DNA of 14,714 bases from Microbacteriaceae bacterium. Its GTDB lineage: Bacteria > Actinomycetota > Actinomycetes > Actinomycetales > Microbacteriaceae. Below are positions 7,604 to 14,027 of this stretch, one piece after another. The position numbers and the translations under genes are program-made. The stretch is from the NCBI GenBank assembly GCA_947455385.1, contig CANGNR010000021.1, positions 1 to 14,714 on the forward strand, written 5' to 3'. The notes beneath the pieces were generated by a model. The model made no database searches. It was not told the origin of the DNA and saw only the letters and a program-made list of their open reading frames with translations. Numbering within the stretch: the first letter of the stretch is position 1; each line of letters starts with the position of its first letter.

Positions 7604-8200
7604 GTGCTCGGGCTCTATGGCCTCAAGGGCTGGTTCGGCGACCAGCTCGAACCGGTTCTGAAGTTTGCGCTCAAGGCGAGGCTGTCGCCCGATGTCTTTA
7701 CCCTGCTTGGTGTTCTCGGCGGAGTGCTGGCCGGGGCCGGAGTCATCGCGGTGCAATGGTGGCTCGTTCTGATCGGCGGCATCGTGCGCCTGGCCGGCGC
7801 AAACCTCGACGGTGCGCTCGCGCGCAGGCGCGGCAAGGCGACCCGCGGTGGCGCGTTCAAGAATGAGCTCGGCGACCGCCTTGCCGACTTTGCCACGATG
7901 CTGAGTTTTGCGCTGGTGCCAGCGGTAGCCGCTGATTCGCAGTTGCAGGCGCTGTGCCTCTTTGCGGCGGGTGCGGCGATGCTCCCCAGCATCGCCTCGT
8001 GGATCGGCCTCGCGCGCGGCAGGCAGCGAATCAACGGCGGCCCGCTGGGCAAGACCGAGCGCACCTTCGCCGCGGTGCTCATCGTTGCCGCACTGCAACT
8101 CACAGAAGCCGCCGGCCTCGTCATTGACTTCGCAATGTTGCTCATAATCGTAGGGTCAACCGTGACCGCTCTCTTGAGGCTAAGGAGCCTGCATGTCTAG
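7604..8200 (+). CDS. CDP-alcohol phosphatidyltransferase family protein with altered metal-binding motif
   Basis: This 198-residue integral membrane protein belongs to the family that transfers a phosphatidyl group from CDP-diacylglycerol to an alcohol, releasing CMP. The core D-G-x2-A-R-x8-G-x3-D-x3-D is recognisable at residues 69-91: Asp69-Gly70, Ala73-Arg74, Gly83 and the catalytic-base position Asp91 are kept. The first metal-binding aspartate position is Ala66, and the third is Asn87 within KNELGD. I recall relatives with NELGD at this place, so this may mark a subfamily with another substrate rather than a dead enzyme. Several hydrophobic helices cover about 32-62, 97-111, 118-136 and 151-190. 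The GTG start is two bases after the upstream stop, and the 3' end overlaps the cytidylyltransferase gene by eight bases. The alcohol substrate is unknown. Confidence 0.8.
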   Translation: MLGLYGLKGWFGDQLEPVLKFALKARLSPDVFTLLGVLGGVLAGAGVIAVQWWLVLIGGIVRLAGANLDGALARRRGKATRGGAFKNELGDRLADFATMLSFALVPAVAADSQLQALCLFAAGAAMLPSIASWIGLARGRQRINGGPLGKTERTFAAVLIVAALQLTEAAGLVIDFAMLLIIVGSTVTALLRLRSLHV

Positions 8201-9044
8201 CGACGACCAGTACCTGTTTTGGCAGACCATGGGAGCCACCGCGGCTCTGCTTGCCATCACTATCGTGCCGATTCTGTTTTCGCGCCAGAGAGTTTTGCTA
8301 GAGCGCTGGCTGGTTTGGGCGACCCTCTCGGCCGCCATTCTGGCGGCATGGCTCTTGGGTCAGCCCGGCCTTATAACGCTCGCGACGCTCGCGGCCGTCA
8401 CCCTGATCACCGAGTTAATGCGGCTCTACAAGTTTGCCAACTGGTCCATCGCGGTGGCCGCCGTGGTCGCAATCGTTGCCGGGCAGCTCTCGCGCGACCC
8501 CGAGCGCCTCGCCCTCTTGGGCATGCCAACGCTTTTCGCCGCGGGCCTCATCCTGGGGTTTCTAGCCGCACCTCAGGGGGTGCGCTCAAAGGGCTCGGTC
8601 GTGCTCGGTCTCGCATTCGCCTGGCTGATCTGGACCTCGCTGTTCTTACAGACCGCTCAGGCAATGGCAACTTTATGGGTTGTCGCGTGCTTTGATGTTG
8701 CTGCCTGGGCTGGTGGGCGCTTTCTCGCCCGAGGCCCTCTGGCCTGGCACTTCAGCCCCAAAGCATCGCCGAACAAGACCCTGGCCGGCCTAATCGTGGG
8801 AGCCTTTGGTGCCCTGGTTGCGATGGTCGCCATCGACGAGTTCAACCCATACGCGTTTGTTGTCATTGTGGTTCTGGCTACCCTCGGCGACTACATCGAG
8901 TCTCGGGTAAAACGAGGCCTAGGTGTCAAGGATGCTTCCAACTGGCTGCCTGGTTTTGGCGGTCTACTAGACCGATTCGACTCGCTGCTGTTGCTGCTGC
9001 CGCTGACCTCGGTGTATTCGCTACTACCGCTGTTTCGTGTCTAG
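8193..9044 (+). CDS. Phosphatidate cytidylyltransferase (CdsA family), divergent
   Basis: This is a membrane enzyme of 283 residues that would make CDP-diacylglycerol from CTP and phosphatidate, the substrate of the phosphatidyltransferase encoded just upstream. The C-terminal CdsA signature is nearly complete at residues 237-263: SRVKR, KD at 246-247, LPGFGG at 252-257 and DRFD at 260-263. The usual histidine before Gly-Gly is Phe255. Upstream, FDVAAWAGGRF (167-177) and SPNKT (192-196) match the family's other conserved sites. About seven to eight hydrophobic helices are spread along the chain. The ATG at 8193 has AAGGAG at 8182-8187 with 5-base spacing and lies inside the previous gene. The stop abuts the stop of the convergent gene with no base between. 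This is probably a second, specialised paralogue rather than the housekeeping cdsA; that is inference, so no symbol is given. Confidence 0.85.
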   Translation: MSSDDQYLFWQTMGATAALLAITIVPILFSRQRVLLERWLVWATLSAAILAAWLLGQPGLITLATLAAVTLITELMRLYKFANWSIAVAAVVAIVAGQLSRDPERLALLGMPTLFAAGLILGFLAAPQGVRSKGSVVLGLAFAWLIWTSLFLQTAQAMATLWVVACFDVAAWAGGRFLARGPLAWHFSPKASPNKTLAGLIVGAFGALVAMVAIDEFNPYAFVVIVVLATLGDYIESRVKRGLGVKDASNWLPGFGGLLDRFDSLLLLLPLTSVYSLLPLFRV

Positions 9045-10526
9045 CTAGGGCTGAGCCAAATAGATTTCGGTGCGGCGATTCAGTGCGGCTGCGCCAACCG
9101 CCTTGGCAGCGCCAAACCCGTTTACGCCAACCGGAAACTTCACCTTGAGAGTCTTTAGGTAGCCAGCAACCGCGTTGGCTCGAGCGACAGCCAGGGCATT
9201 AGCTGGTGCCACACCCATGGCGGTAACCTCGGCGGCATCGACGTATCCACCCAAGAACGCCTGCGTCGAGAACGGATAGGTGCCAACGAAAGTCTTGATC
9301 TTTGCCTTCATCGCGACAGACAGCACGGCGCTCTTTAGGCCAAACTGCACATCGAGTTCTTTCGAGTTGGCTGGGGCCTGGCCCGGGTTTGCCTTCGACC
9401 CGGTGGTGACGGTGACGGGCGCACTCCAGCCGCCCACCAGGCCGTTGCCAAAACTGTTGACCTCAAAGTCGTACGCCGTCTTTTCGGCCAATCCGGTCAC
9501 CGTTTTTGTCAGTTCAAGTGAGCCGGTGCTGGTTTCATACCAGTCTCGCCCGCTGTGGAGCTTGTATCTGAAGAAGTAGTCCTCGACCGCAGGCTGGTCC
9601 TCACCCGCCGCCGCTTGAGTCCAGGTCACCTTTGCGCCGTTATTAACTGCAACCGCGGATGAAATGGTGGCCGCTGCCGGGGCCACCGGCGGAAAGAGGG
9701 GAACGCCGTACCAAGAGAGCATGTCGCTGGTGACCGGGGTCATCTGGGCGCCGTTGGCGGAGTATCCGAGTTCGCTACAGGCCCCGCCGCCCCACTCGTA
9801 CCACCAGACGTCAATCGGATACGCGACTCCCGCCTTGAAGTCAAAGCTTCCAGTGCCGCCGCTACAACCCTTTTGGTACCAGTTGTCGATAACGCGGGTG
9901 CCATTGATGTCGAGCGAGAAACCGTCGTCGGCCAAGCCCTGAAAAGTAATAGTGGTGTCGGTTGGATACTGGATGAATCCGTAGTAGTGAATCATCACGT
10001 ATTCGGGCTGACAGTTGGCAACTACGCCACCGCCCCAGTCTGCCCAGACGTTATCGACGGCGGTCCAAGCGCCATCGCAGAGCGGGTAGCTAACTTCGTC
10101 GCGGTTGGGGTTGCCGCCCGAGGCCTCAATCTTGAAAACCTTTACCCGCAGCCCAGCCTGATTCACGGCATAAGACGCTTTGACCTGAAGTCGCTTGGCC
10201 ACGCCGGGGCACGGGTCGCCAAAGGCTGCCACGCTTGCCACGATGGATGCGGAGTTTCGCCCAAGCAACTTCTTGGTGACCACGCTTACGCTTGTTGCTG
10301 CATCGCAGTTGCCCTTGGCAAAGTTGTCTGGGTTGCCAAAGCTGGCGAAATCGACGCTGATGAAGACGGATCCGGCAGGGGCGGTTAGGGTCAGGGTCTG
10401 GTTCAGGGTGACGGTGCCCGAAAGCTGCCCAGCAGGGTCGGCCTGAGCCGACGTTGCACCGATGGCAACGTTGAGCCCAGCGATCATCGCCAAAACAGCG
10501 AGGATGGCGCCAATACGCTTACGCAA
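9045..10526 (-). CDS. Secreted multidomain protein: SUEL lectin-like, PA14, Fn3 and OmpA-like domains
   Basis: The 493-residue protein starts at a TTG with AGGAG six bases upstream, giving MRKR plus a hydrophobic core and a signal peptidase site after AQA (residue 29). An ATG at 10565 would add 13 unlikely residues. Residues 37-120 resemble a SUEL/rhamnose-binding lectin: ISVDFASFGNPD, GNCDA and AFGDPCPGVAKRLQV. Residues 145-275 look like PA14 (YYGFIQYPTDTTITFQGLADDGFSLDING, a stretch shown as positions 181-209, then tryptophan-rich strands), a carbohydrate-binding fold. Residues 283-377 are fibronectin III. Residues 388-493 are OmpA-like with GYVDAAE (Asp430), ARANAV (Arg449) and NRRTEI, the usual peptidoglycan-binding signature. 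It would be a wall-bound adhesin or glycan-binding protein. It lies 71 bases downstream of the RTX gene on the same strand. Confidence 0.78.
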   Translation of the reverse strand: MRKRIGAILAVLAMIAGLNVAIGATSAQADPAGQLSGTVTLNQTLTLTAPAGSVFISVDFASFGNPDNFAKGNCDAATSVSVVTKKLLGRNSASIVASVAAFGDPCPGVAKRLQVKASYAVNQAGLRVKVFKIEASGGNPNRDEVSYPLCDGAWTAVDNVWADWGGGVVANCQPEYVMIHYYGFIQYPTDTTITFQGLADDGFSLDINGTRVIDNWYQKGCSGGTGSFDFKAGVAYPIDVWWYEWGGGACSELGYSANGAQMTPVTSDMLSWYGVPLFPPVAPAAATISSAVAVNNGAKVTWTQAAAGEDQPAVEDYFFRYKLHSGRDWYETSTGSLELTKTVTGLAEKTAYDFEVNSFGNGLVGGWSAPVTVTTGSKANPGQAPANSKELDVQFGLKSAVLSVAMKAKIKTFVGTYPFSTQAFLGGYVDAAEVTAMGVAPANALAVARANAVAGYLKTLKVKFPVGVNGFGAAKAVGAAALNRRTEIYLAQP

Positions 10527-10532
10527 TCGAGT

Positions 10533-10537
10533 CTCCT
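10533..10537 (-). promoter_or_regulatory. Ribosome binding site deciding a TTG start
   Basis: AGGAG on the minus strand lies six bases before the TTG at 10524-10526. The protein from this TTG begins directly with a basic n-region and hydrophobic core, a better signal peptide than that obtained from the ATG at 10563-10565, which has no purine-rich site at a useful distance. Confidence 0.7.
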
Positions 10538-10588
10538 GCCGACCGAAGCCCTGCACCACGGCCATGGTCTAAGGCTACCCCTTCGCCC

Positions 10589-10603
10589 AACTAACCGTTA
10601 GTT
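10589..10603. repeat. 15-base palindrome across the RTX gene stop codon
   Basis: AACTAAC, one central base, then GTTAGTT form a perfect seven-base inverted repeat that includes the TAA stop of the 824-residue protein gene (10598-10600, minus strand). It lies at the start of the 71-base gap before the lectin/PA14 gene. The AT-rich short stem with a one-base centre cannot fold as an RNA hairpin with a full stem and has no T-run, so a protein-binding site is more likely than a terminator. The function is unknown. Confidence 0.35.
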
Positions 10604-13072
10604 CGTCGGAGTATTGGTAAAGGTTGTTCCGACCCCATTCGATCCATAAAGGTTCTTTTGGTTGCCAACGGTATCGACCATCGTCGAAGAGACTAGGTCC
10701 CAGGCTCCGCTTGCGCTTCCTCGAGGAATCGTGAAGCCCATGCGCACTACGCCAGAGAACTCATCGCCCGAAAGCAGACATCCACCCTTAAACGCTGAGC
10801 CACTCGAAACCGACATCCCTGTATTTTCTGGGGTGCACGGTGCCATGCTGCCGTGTTCGAGCTTGCCGCTGTAGGTGAGAACCGAGATTGGCTGCACGTT
10901 CTTGCCAACCGGCGCAATGTTTACCCAGACAAGACCAACACCAGATGCATCGGTGAAGTGGATGTCGATGAACTGAGCCGCATCGGCCTTGCCTGTGTTG
11001 ACAGTTGGGTTCACCCAGCTGTAGCTGTCGACTGTCGGCGCCCAGTAATCTTCTTGGTCGGTGTACGCGAAGGCGTCACGGTGCCAGACCAGTTTGAACG
11101 CGCCATAAGGATCGTTCGGAGAGTTGTACTGGTTGTAGAAGAGCTGGTTTCCGGCCTTGTCTTGTGCACCGAGTTGATAGGCCACGTAGTCGCCGAACTG
11201 CAGGTATCTAGGCAGGGTAACGTTCACCTCATAAACGCCATCGCTGGCGTCGCCGCTGACCAAACAGGCCCAGGGAACCGAGAACGAGTTCACTCCCCAG
11301 CCGAACTGTTGCGCCGGAAGGCTGGCGCAGTCGGCGGCAGAGCTGAAGGTGACAGGGAAGGTGTTTCTGTCGTTGAAGAATCCCTGGTTCAAGAAAGTGA
11401 ACCCGCCCTTGTCGACGCCCGAGCCCTCGTCGGCAACCTCAAAGCGAATCTTCACCGGCTGCCCGGCTCCGGTCTCGGGCTGAGACTCAAACGAAAGCGA
11501 CTTGACGACTGGCGCGGAGGCGTCGGCGTTTGGGTCCACAGGCAATCCCGAAGTCGAGAACGACTGCGAGTTGAGCAAGGCGTTGTCAGCCGCGGTGAAC
11601 TGGTGAGTATTGCCGACGCTATCGATTAGGTAGCCAGTGTAGAAAGTGTAGGTACCGTGAGCGGTCAGGCCAGAAATGTCTAGATCGAACGAATAGGTTC
11701 CATCAAATTTGTTGCCGGCAATCAGGTTGCCCGGGGCGTTAACAGTGGTTACGCCAGCTTGGGTGGTGCTGCCGCCGCAGCCATTGAAACCACAGGCGTA
11801 TGCGAGGCGCAATCCAGCCGCATTTGCACCTGCACCATTCCTGAAGTAGAACTCCGCGACCTTGATCTTGCCGAAGTTCTCTTTTATGCGAATCCTGGTG
11901 TGCAGTGTGTGGTTCGGGCTGGTCACGTCAACGGTGGTTCCAGCCTCAGCGATCTTGAAGTCCACGATCTCTGGGGCAATAGTGTCTTCAAGGCAGTTGG
12001 CGGAAACATCCTGCGCGTCGAGGTCACAGACGTTAGTGCCATCGTTGCCGTTGACGTTGTCTTTGCCAGCGTCACCGGTGAGGGTGTCATTGCCGACACC
12101 ACCGCTCTCGCTGTCATTGCCGGCACCACCCGAAATGAAGTCGTTGCCCGCACCACCAGAGAGTGCGTTGTTAGATCCATTGCCGGTTAGTGAATCGTCG
12201 CCCGAACCGCCGGTGACGTTTTCGTCACCCTGCAGGGTGTCAGAACCCTGACCGGTTTCGGTGCCGGCCCCGAGGTCAACGTTGACCCCGCCAGAGTTGT
12301 CGCTGTAGTTGGCAGTGTCAGTGCCATCGCCGCCGACCAAGGAATCGTTGCCGGCGCCACCGGTCAGAATGTCGTTCGCGGCACCTCCACTGAGGGCATC
12401 GTTGCCAGATCCGCCCTGCAGGCTGTCTGCGCCGGCGCCACCGCTGAGTGTGTCGTCACCAGCTCCGCCAGAAACCAGGTCGTTGCCTGCGTTGCCGCTG
12501 ACGGTGTCGTTGCCGGCGCCGCCATCCAGGGCGTTGGTCAGGTTGTCACCGTTGAGGGTGTCGCCATTGGGCGAACCTACAAGGTTCTCGTCGCCCAACA
12601 GCGAGTCGGTGCCAAAACCGATCTCGGTGTCGGTCACCAGGTCGGCGGTGACTCCGTTGGTTGCGTCTGCGAACGAGGCGGTATCGGTGCCCGAGGATCC
12701 GTTATCGATGTCATTGCCAGCGCCGCCCAGAATCAGGTCGTTGCCCGCCGCACCATTGAGGTTGTCGTTGCCGGCCCCGCCATACATGGTGTCATCGCCC
12801 GCACCGCCGTTGGCTACGTCGCTGCCAATGCCGGCGTCAATCACATCGTTGCCGGCCAAACCGTTGATGACGTCGTTGCCGCCAAAGCCGCAGATTACGT
12901 CGCTGCCGGCAGTGCCGTTCAAGGTGTCGTTGCCGGCCGTGCCGACGACCGTGCAGGCCTGGCCGCCCTGTGCAAACTGTGGGGCCGCCGCGTTGGCCGC
13001 GATGGCGGGCAGTTGAAGCGTGGCCAGAGCCAGAAAAGCCGAAGCTACAAATGCGGTTTTGCGAAACAACAT
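10598..13072 (-). CDS. Secreted RTX calcium-binding repeat protein with three C-terminal Ig-like modules
   Basis: The 824-residue protein begins with a Sec signal peptide (MLFRKTAFVASAFLALATLQ, cleavage likely near residues 26-30). The ATG is preceded by AGGGGA with five-base spacing. Residues 44-345 carry about two dozen RTX nonapeptides (GGxGxDxxx, for example GGAGNDTVS) in three blocks, separated by two related spacers (about 127-183 and 249-304). RTX repeats form a calcium-loaded beta-roll. Residues 363-824 form three similar beta-rich modules starting near 364, 515 and 680, each opening with a (A)P-x-V/I strand and closing with a (D/K)xxGN motif (SVGN, DKAGN, DTVGN), as in bacterial Ig-like domains. 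There is no LPXTG or C-terminal membrane anchor, and no type I secretion gene nearby. It is probably a calcium-stabilised surface or matrix protein; no enzymatic domain was seen. Confidence 0.8.
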   Translation of the reverse strand: MLFRKTAFVASAFLALATLQLPAIAANAAAPQFAQGGQACTVVGTAGNDTLNGTAGSDVICGFGGNDVINGLAGNDVIDAGIGSDVANGGAGDDTMYGGAGNDNLNGAAGNDLILGGAGNDIDNGSSGTDTASFADATNGVTADLVTDTEIGFGTDSLLGDENLVGSPNGDTLNGDNLTNALDGGAGNDTVSGNAGNDLVSGGAGDDTLSGGAGADSLQGGSGNDALSGGAANDILTGGAGNDSLVGGDGTDTANYSDNSGGVNVDLGAGTETGQGSDTLQGDENVTGGSGDDSLTGNGSNNALSGGAGNDFISGGAGNDSESGGVGNDTLTGDAGKDNVNGNDGTNVCDLDAQDVSANCLEDTIAPEIVDFKIAEAGTTVDVTSPNHTLHTRIRIKENFGKIKVAEFYFRNGAGANAAGLRLAYACGFNGCGGSTTQAGVTTVNAPGNLIAGNKFDGTYSFDLDISGLTAHGTYTFYTGYLIDSVGNTHQFTAADNALLNSQSFSTSGLPVDPNADASAPVVKSLSFESQPETGAGQPVKIRFEVADEGSGVDKGGFTFLNQGFFNDRNTFPVTFSSAADCASLPAQQFGWGVNSFSVPWACLVSGDASDGVYEVNVTLPRYLQFGDYVAYQLGAQDKAGNQLFYNQYNSPNDPYGAFKLVWHRDAFAYTDQEDYWAPTVDSYSWVNPTVNTGKADAAQFIDIHFTDASGVGLVWVNIAPVGKNVQPISVLTYSGKLEHGSMAPCTPENTGMSVSSGSAFKGGCLLSGDEFSGVVRMGFTIPRGSASGAWDLVSSTMVDTVGNQKNLYGSNGVGTTFTNTPTN
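12023..12949 (-). repeat. 27-base-period coding repeats (RTX nonapeptides)
   Basis: Within the RTX gene the DNA repeats with a 27-base period, visible on the plus strand as recurring tcgttgcc, ggcgccacc and similar units. Each unit encodes one nine-residue calcium-binding turn. The copies differ at synonymous and variable positions, so this is an old, selected protein repeat rather than a recent DNA expansion. The periodicity stops in two places, about 12524-12694 and 12161-12328, which encode the two spacer segments. Confidence 0.85.
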
Positions 13073-13253
13073 GATTCCCCTGGATGTCTTGGTCTGCTCT
13101 TAGGTTATGCCCTTTTGGCTAAATCTGAACCCCTCCATTAGTTAACAATTCGGTCGGGTCGACTGGTCACTGACCGGCCATTGGCCGAAAAGTGTCGCCG
13201 CACCCCGCCGCAGCCAAAATAACTTGGATGCAGTCGCACATTTAGGAGTAAAA
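13073..13253. promoter_or_regulatory. Divergent intergenic region with clustered palindromes
   Basis: This 181-base gap must hold the promoters of the RTX gene (left) and the Fn3 gene (right). It contains GTTAAC (13141-13146), GTCGAC (13158-13163), GGTCA-c-TGACC (13165-13175) and CGGCCA-t-TGGCCG (13175-13187), the last two sharing a base. Candidate -10 elements are TAACTT (13220-13225) for the right gene and a weak TAACCT on the minus strand about 40 bases before the RTX ATG; no convincing -35 is seen. The palindromes are too short-looped for RNA hairpins and look more like binding sites. The evidence is pattern only. Confidence 0.45.
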
Positions 13254-14000
13254 ATGCACCTCAAGAAATTCGCCTCGATCGCAGCATCCGTTGCCTTCAT
13301 GCTCGCGTCGGCCACCGCCGCGCACGCCGAATCAGTGCCAACTGCGCCAACTAACTTTTCGGCTACTGCCGCCGGCCACAGCATCATGCTTACCTGGGAT
13401 TCTGCGAACGCTTTCAACGAGGGCGTCACCGAGTTCGACCCATACATTTCTGCTGACAAGGGCAAGACCTGGACCAAGACCTACGCACTGAGTGGAGATG
13501 ACCTCACTATCCAAGACACTGTCCTAGGTCTTCAGCAGACCGTCGGCTGGTGGGGCAAGTACCAGTTCTTGAAGCCGCTGAGCAGCTACCAGGTGAAGGT
13601 TGTGGCCGTGAATGCCACGGGCCCAAGCTTGCCTTCGCCAATATTGACGGTGAAGATGCCTGCGACCCCACCAATCTTTGGCTTTGGAAGCGTTGGTGCA
13701 GATCAGAAGCAGAAGTTCAGCAAGGGTGTTTTGGTCAAGTGGAACCTCACCGCAGATGGCGGCAAGCCAGTGACATCATTCAAGGTCTCATACCGGGCTC
13801 ACTCGGCCGACGGCAACGGCGCGTGGAAGACCTACAAGACGCTGAGCGGCAAGATGTACGAGCTAAACATTCCTTACGCGACGCTCAAAGCTTTCAAGGA
13901 TTTCGATATCGCGGTGGCTGGCAGGAACGCCATCGGCACCAACCAGGGTGAGTGCGAGATCAAGGTTGACGCCAAGGGCAACATCACCAGCTGGATCTAG
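13254..14000 (+). CDS. Secreted protein with two fibronectin type III-like domains
   Basis: The protein has 248 residues from the ATG at 13254, which has AGGAG at 13244-13248 with five-base spacing; an upstream in-frame ATG at 13224 lacks such a site. MHLKK, a hydrophobic core and AHA form a Sec signal peptide, with cleavage likely after residue 24. The first Fn3-like domain (about 27-135) opens with VPTAPTNFSATAAGHSIMLT and ends with a YQVKVVAVNATGPS strand typical of Fn3. The second (about 145-240) contains VLVKWNLTADGGKPVTSFKV and IAVAGRNAIG. There is no anchor, enzymatic domain or wall-sorting signal, so it is probably an exported binding or matrix protein. It diverges from the RTX gene and may share control with it. 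It is followed after 27 bases by the convergent transglutaminase-like gene with no visible terminator. Confidence 0.75.
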   Translation: MHLKKFASIAASVAFMLASATAAHAESVPTAPTNFSATAAGHSIMLTWDSANAFNEGVTEFDPYISADKGKTWTKTYALSGDDLTIQDTVLGLQQTVGWWGKYQFLKPLSSYQVKVVAVNATGPSLPSPILTVKMPATPPIFGFGSVGADQKQKFSKGVLVKWNLTADGGKPVTSFKVSYRAHSADGNGAWKTYKTLSGKMYELNIPYATLKAFKDFDIAVAGRNAIGTNQGECEIKVDAKGNITSWI

Positions 14001-14027
14001 CGAGCAAGCTACACCTAGGGTTTGCGG

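Noticed and set aside
7556..8098. 180-codon minus-strand frame opposite the CDP-alcohol phosphatidyltransferase gene
   Set aside because: The plus strand shows the conserved family motif and operon packing; the antisense frame is a GC-rich shadow.
10527..10565. ATG at 10563-10565 as the start of the lectin/PA14 protein
   Set aside because: No ribosome site at a fitting distance, and it places 13 polar residues before the signal peptide; the TTG at 10524-10526 has AGGAG at six bases.
10853..11629. 258-codon open frame on the plus strand antisense to the Ig-like modules
   Set aside because: The opposite strand encodes a continuous secreted protein with clear repeated modules; the antisense frame has no ribosome site or domain features.
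12023..12949. Regularly spaced short repeats that at first sight resemble a CRISPR or tandem-repeat array
   Set aside because: The 27-base period encodes RTX nonapeptides in an intact frame, copies are imperfect, and there are no unique spacers of constant length.
12309..13016. Long open frame on the plus strand (about 235 codons, proline/serine/leucine-rich) opposite the RTX repeats
   Set aside because: It is a by-product of the 27-base repeat read antisense, with low-complexity composition, no ribosome site and no recognisable domain.
13224..13253. ATG at 13224 as the start of the Fn3 protein
   Set aside because: No ribosome site, and the extension would precede a complete signal peptide that starts at 13254 behind AGGAG.
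14001..14027. Possible terminator between the convergent Fn3 and transglutaminase-like genes
   Set aside because: Only a six-base palindrome (CCTAGG) is present, with no stem-loop and no T-run.
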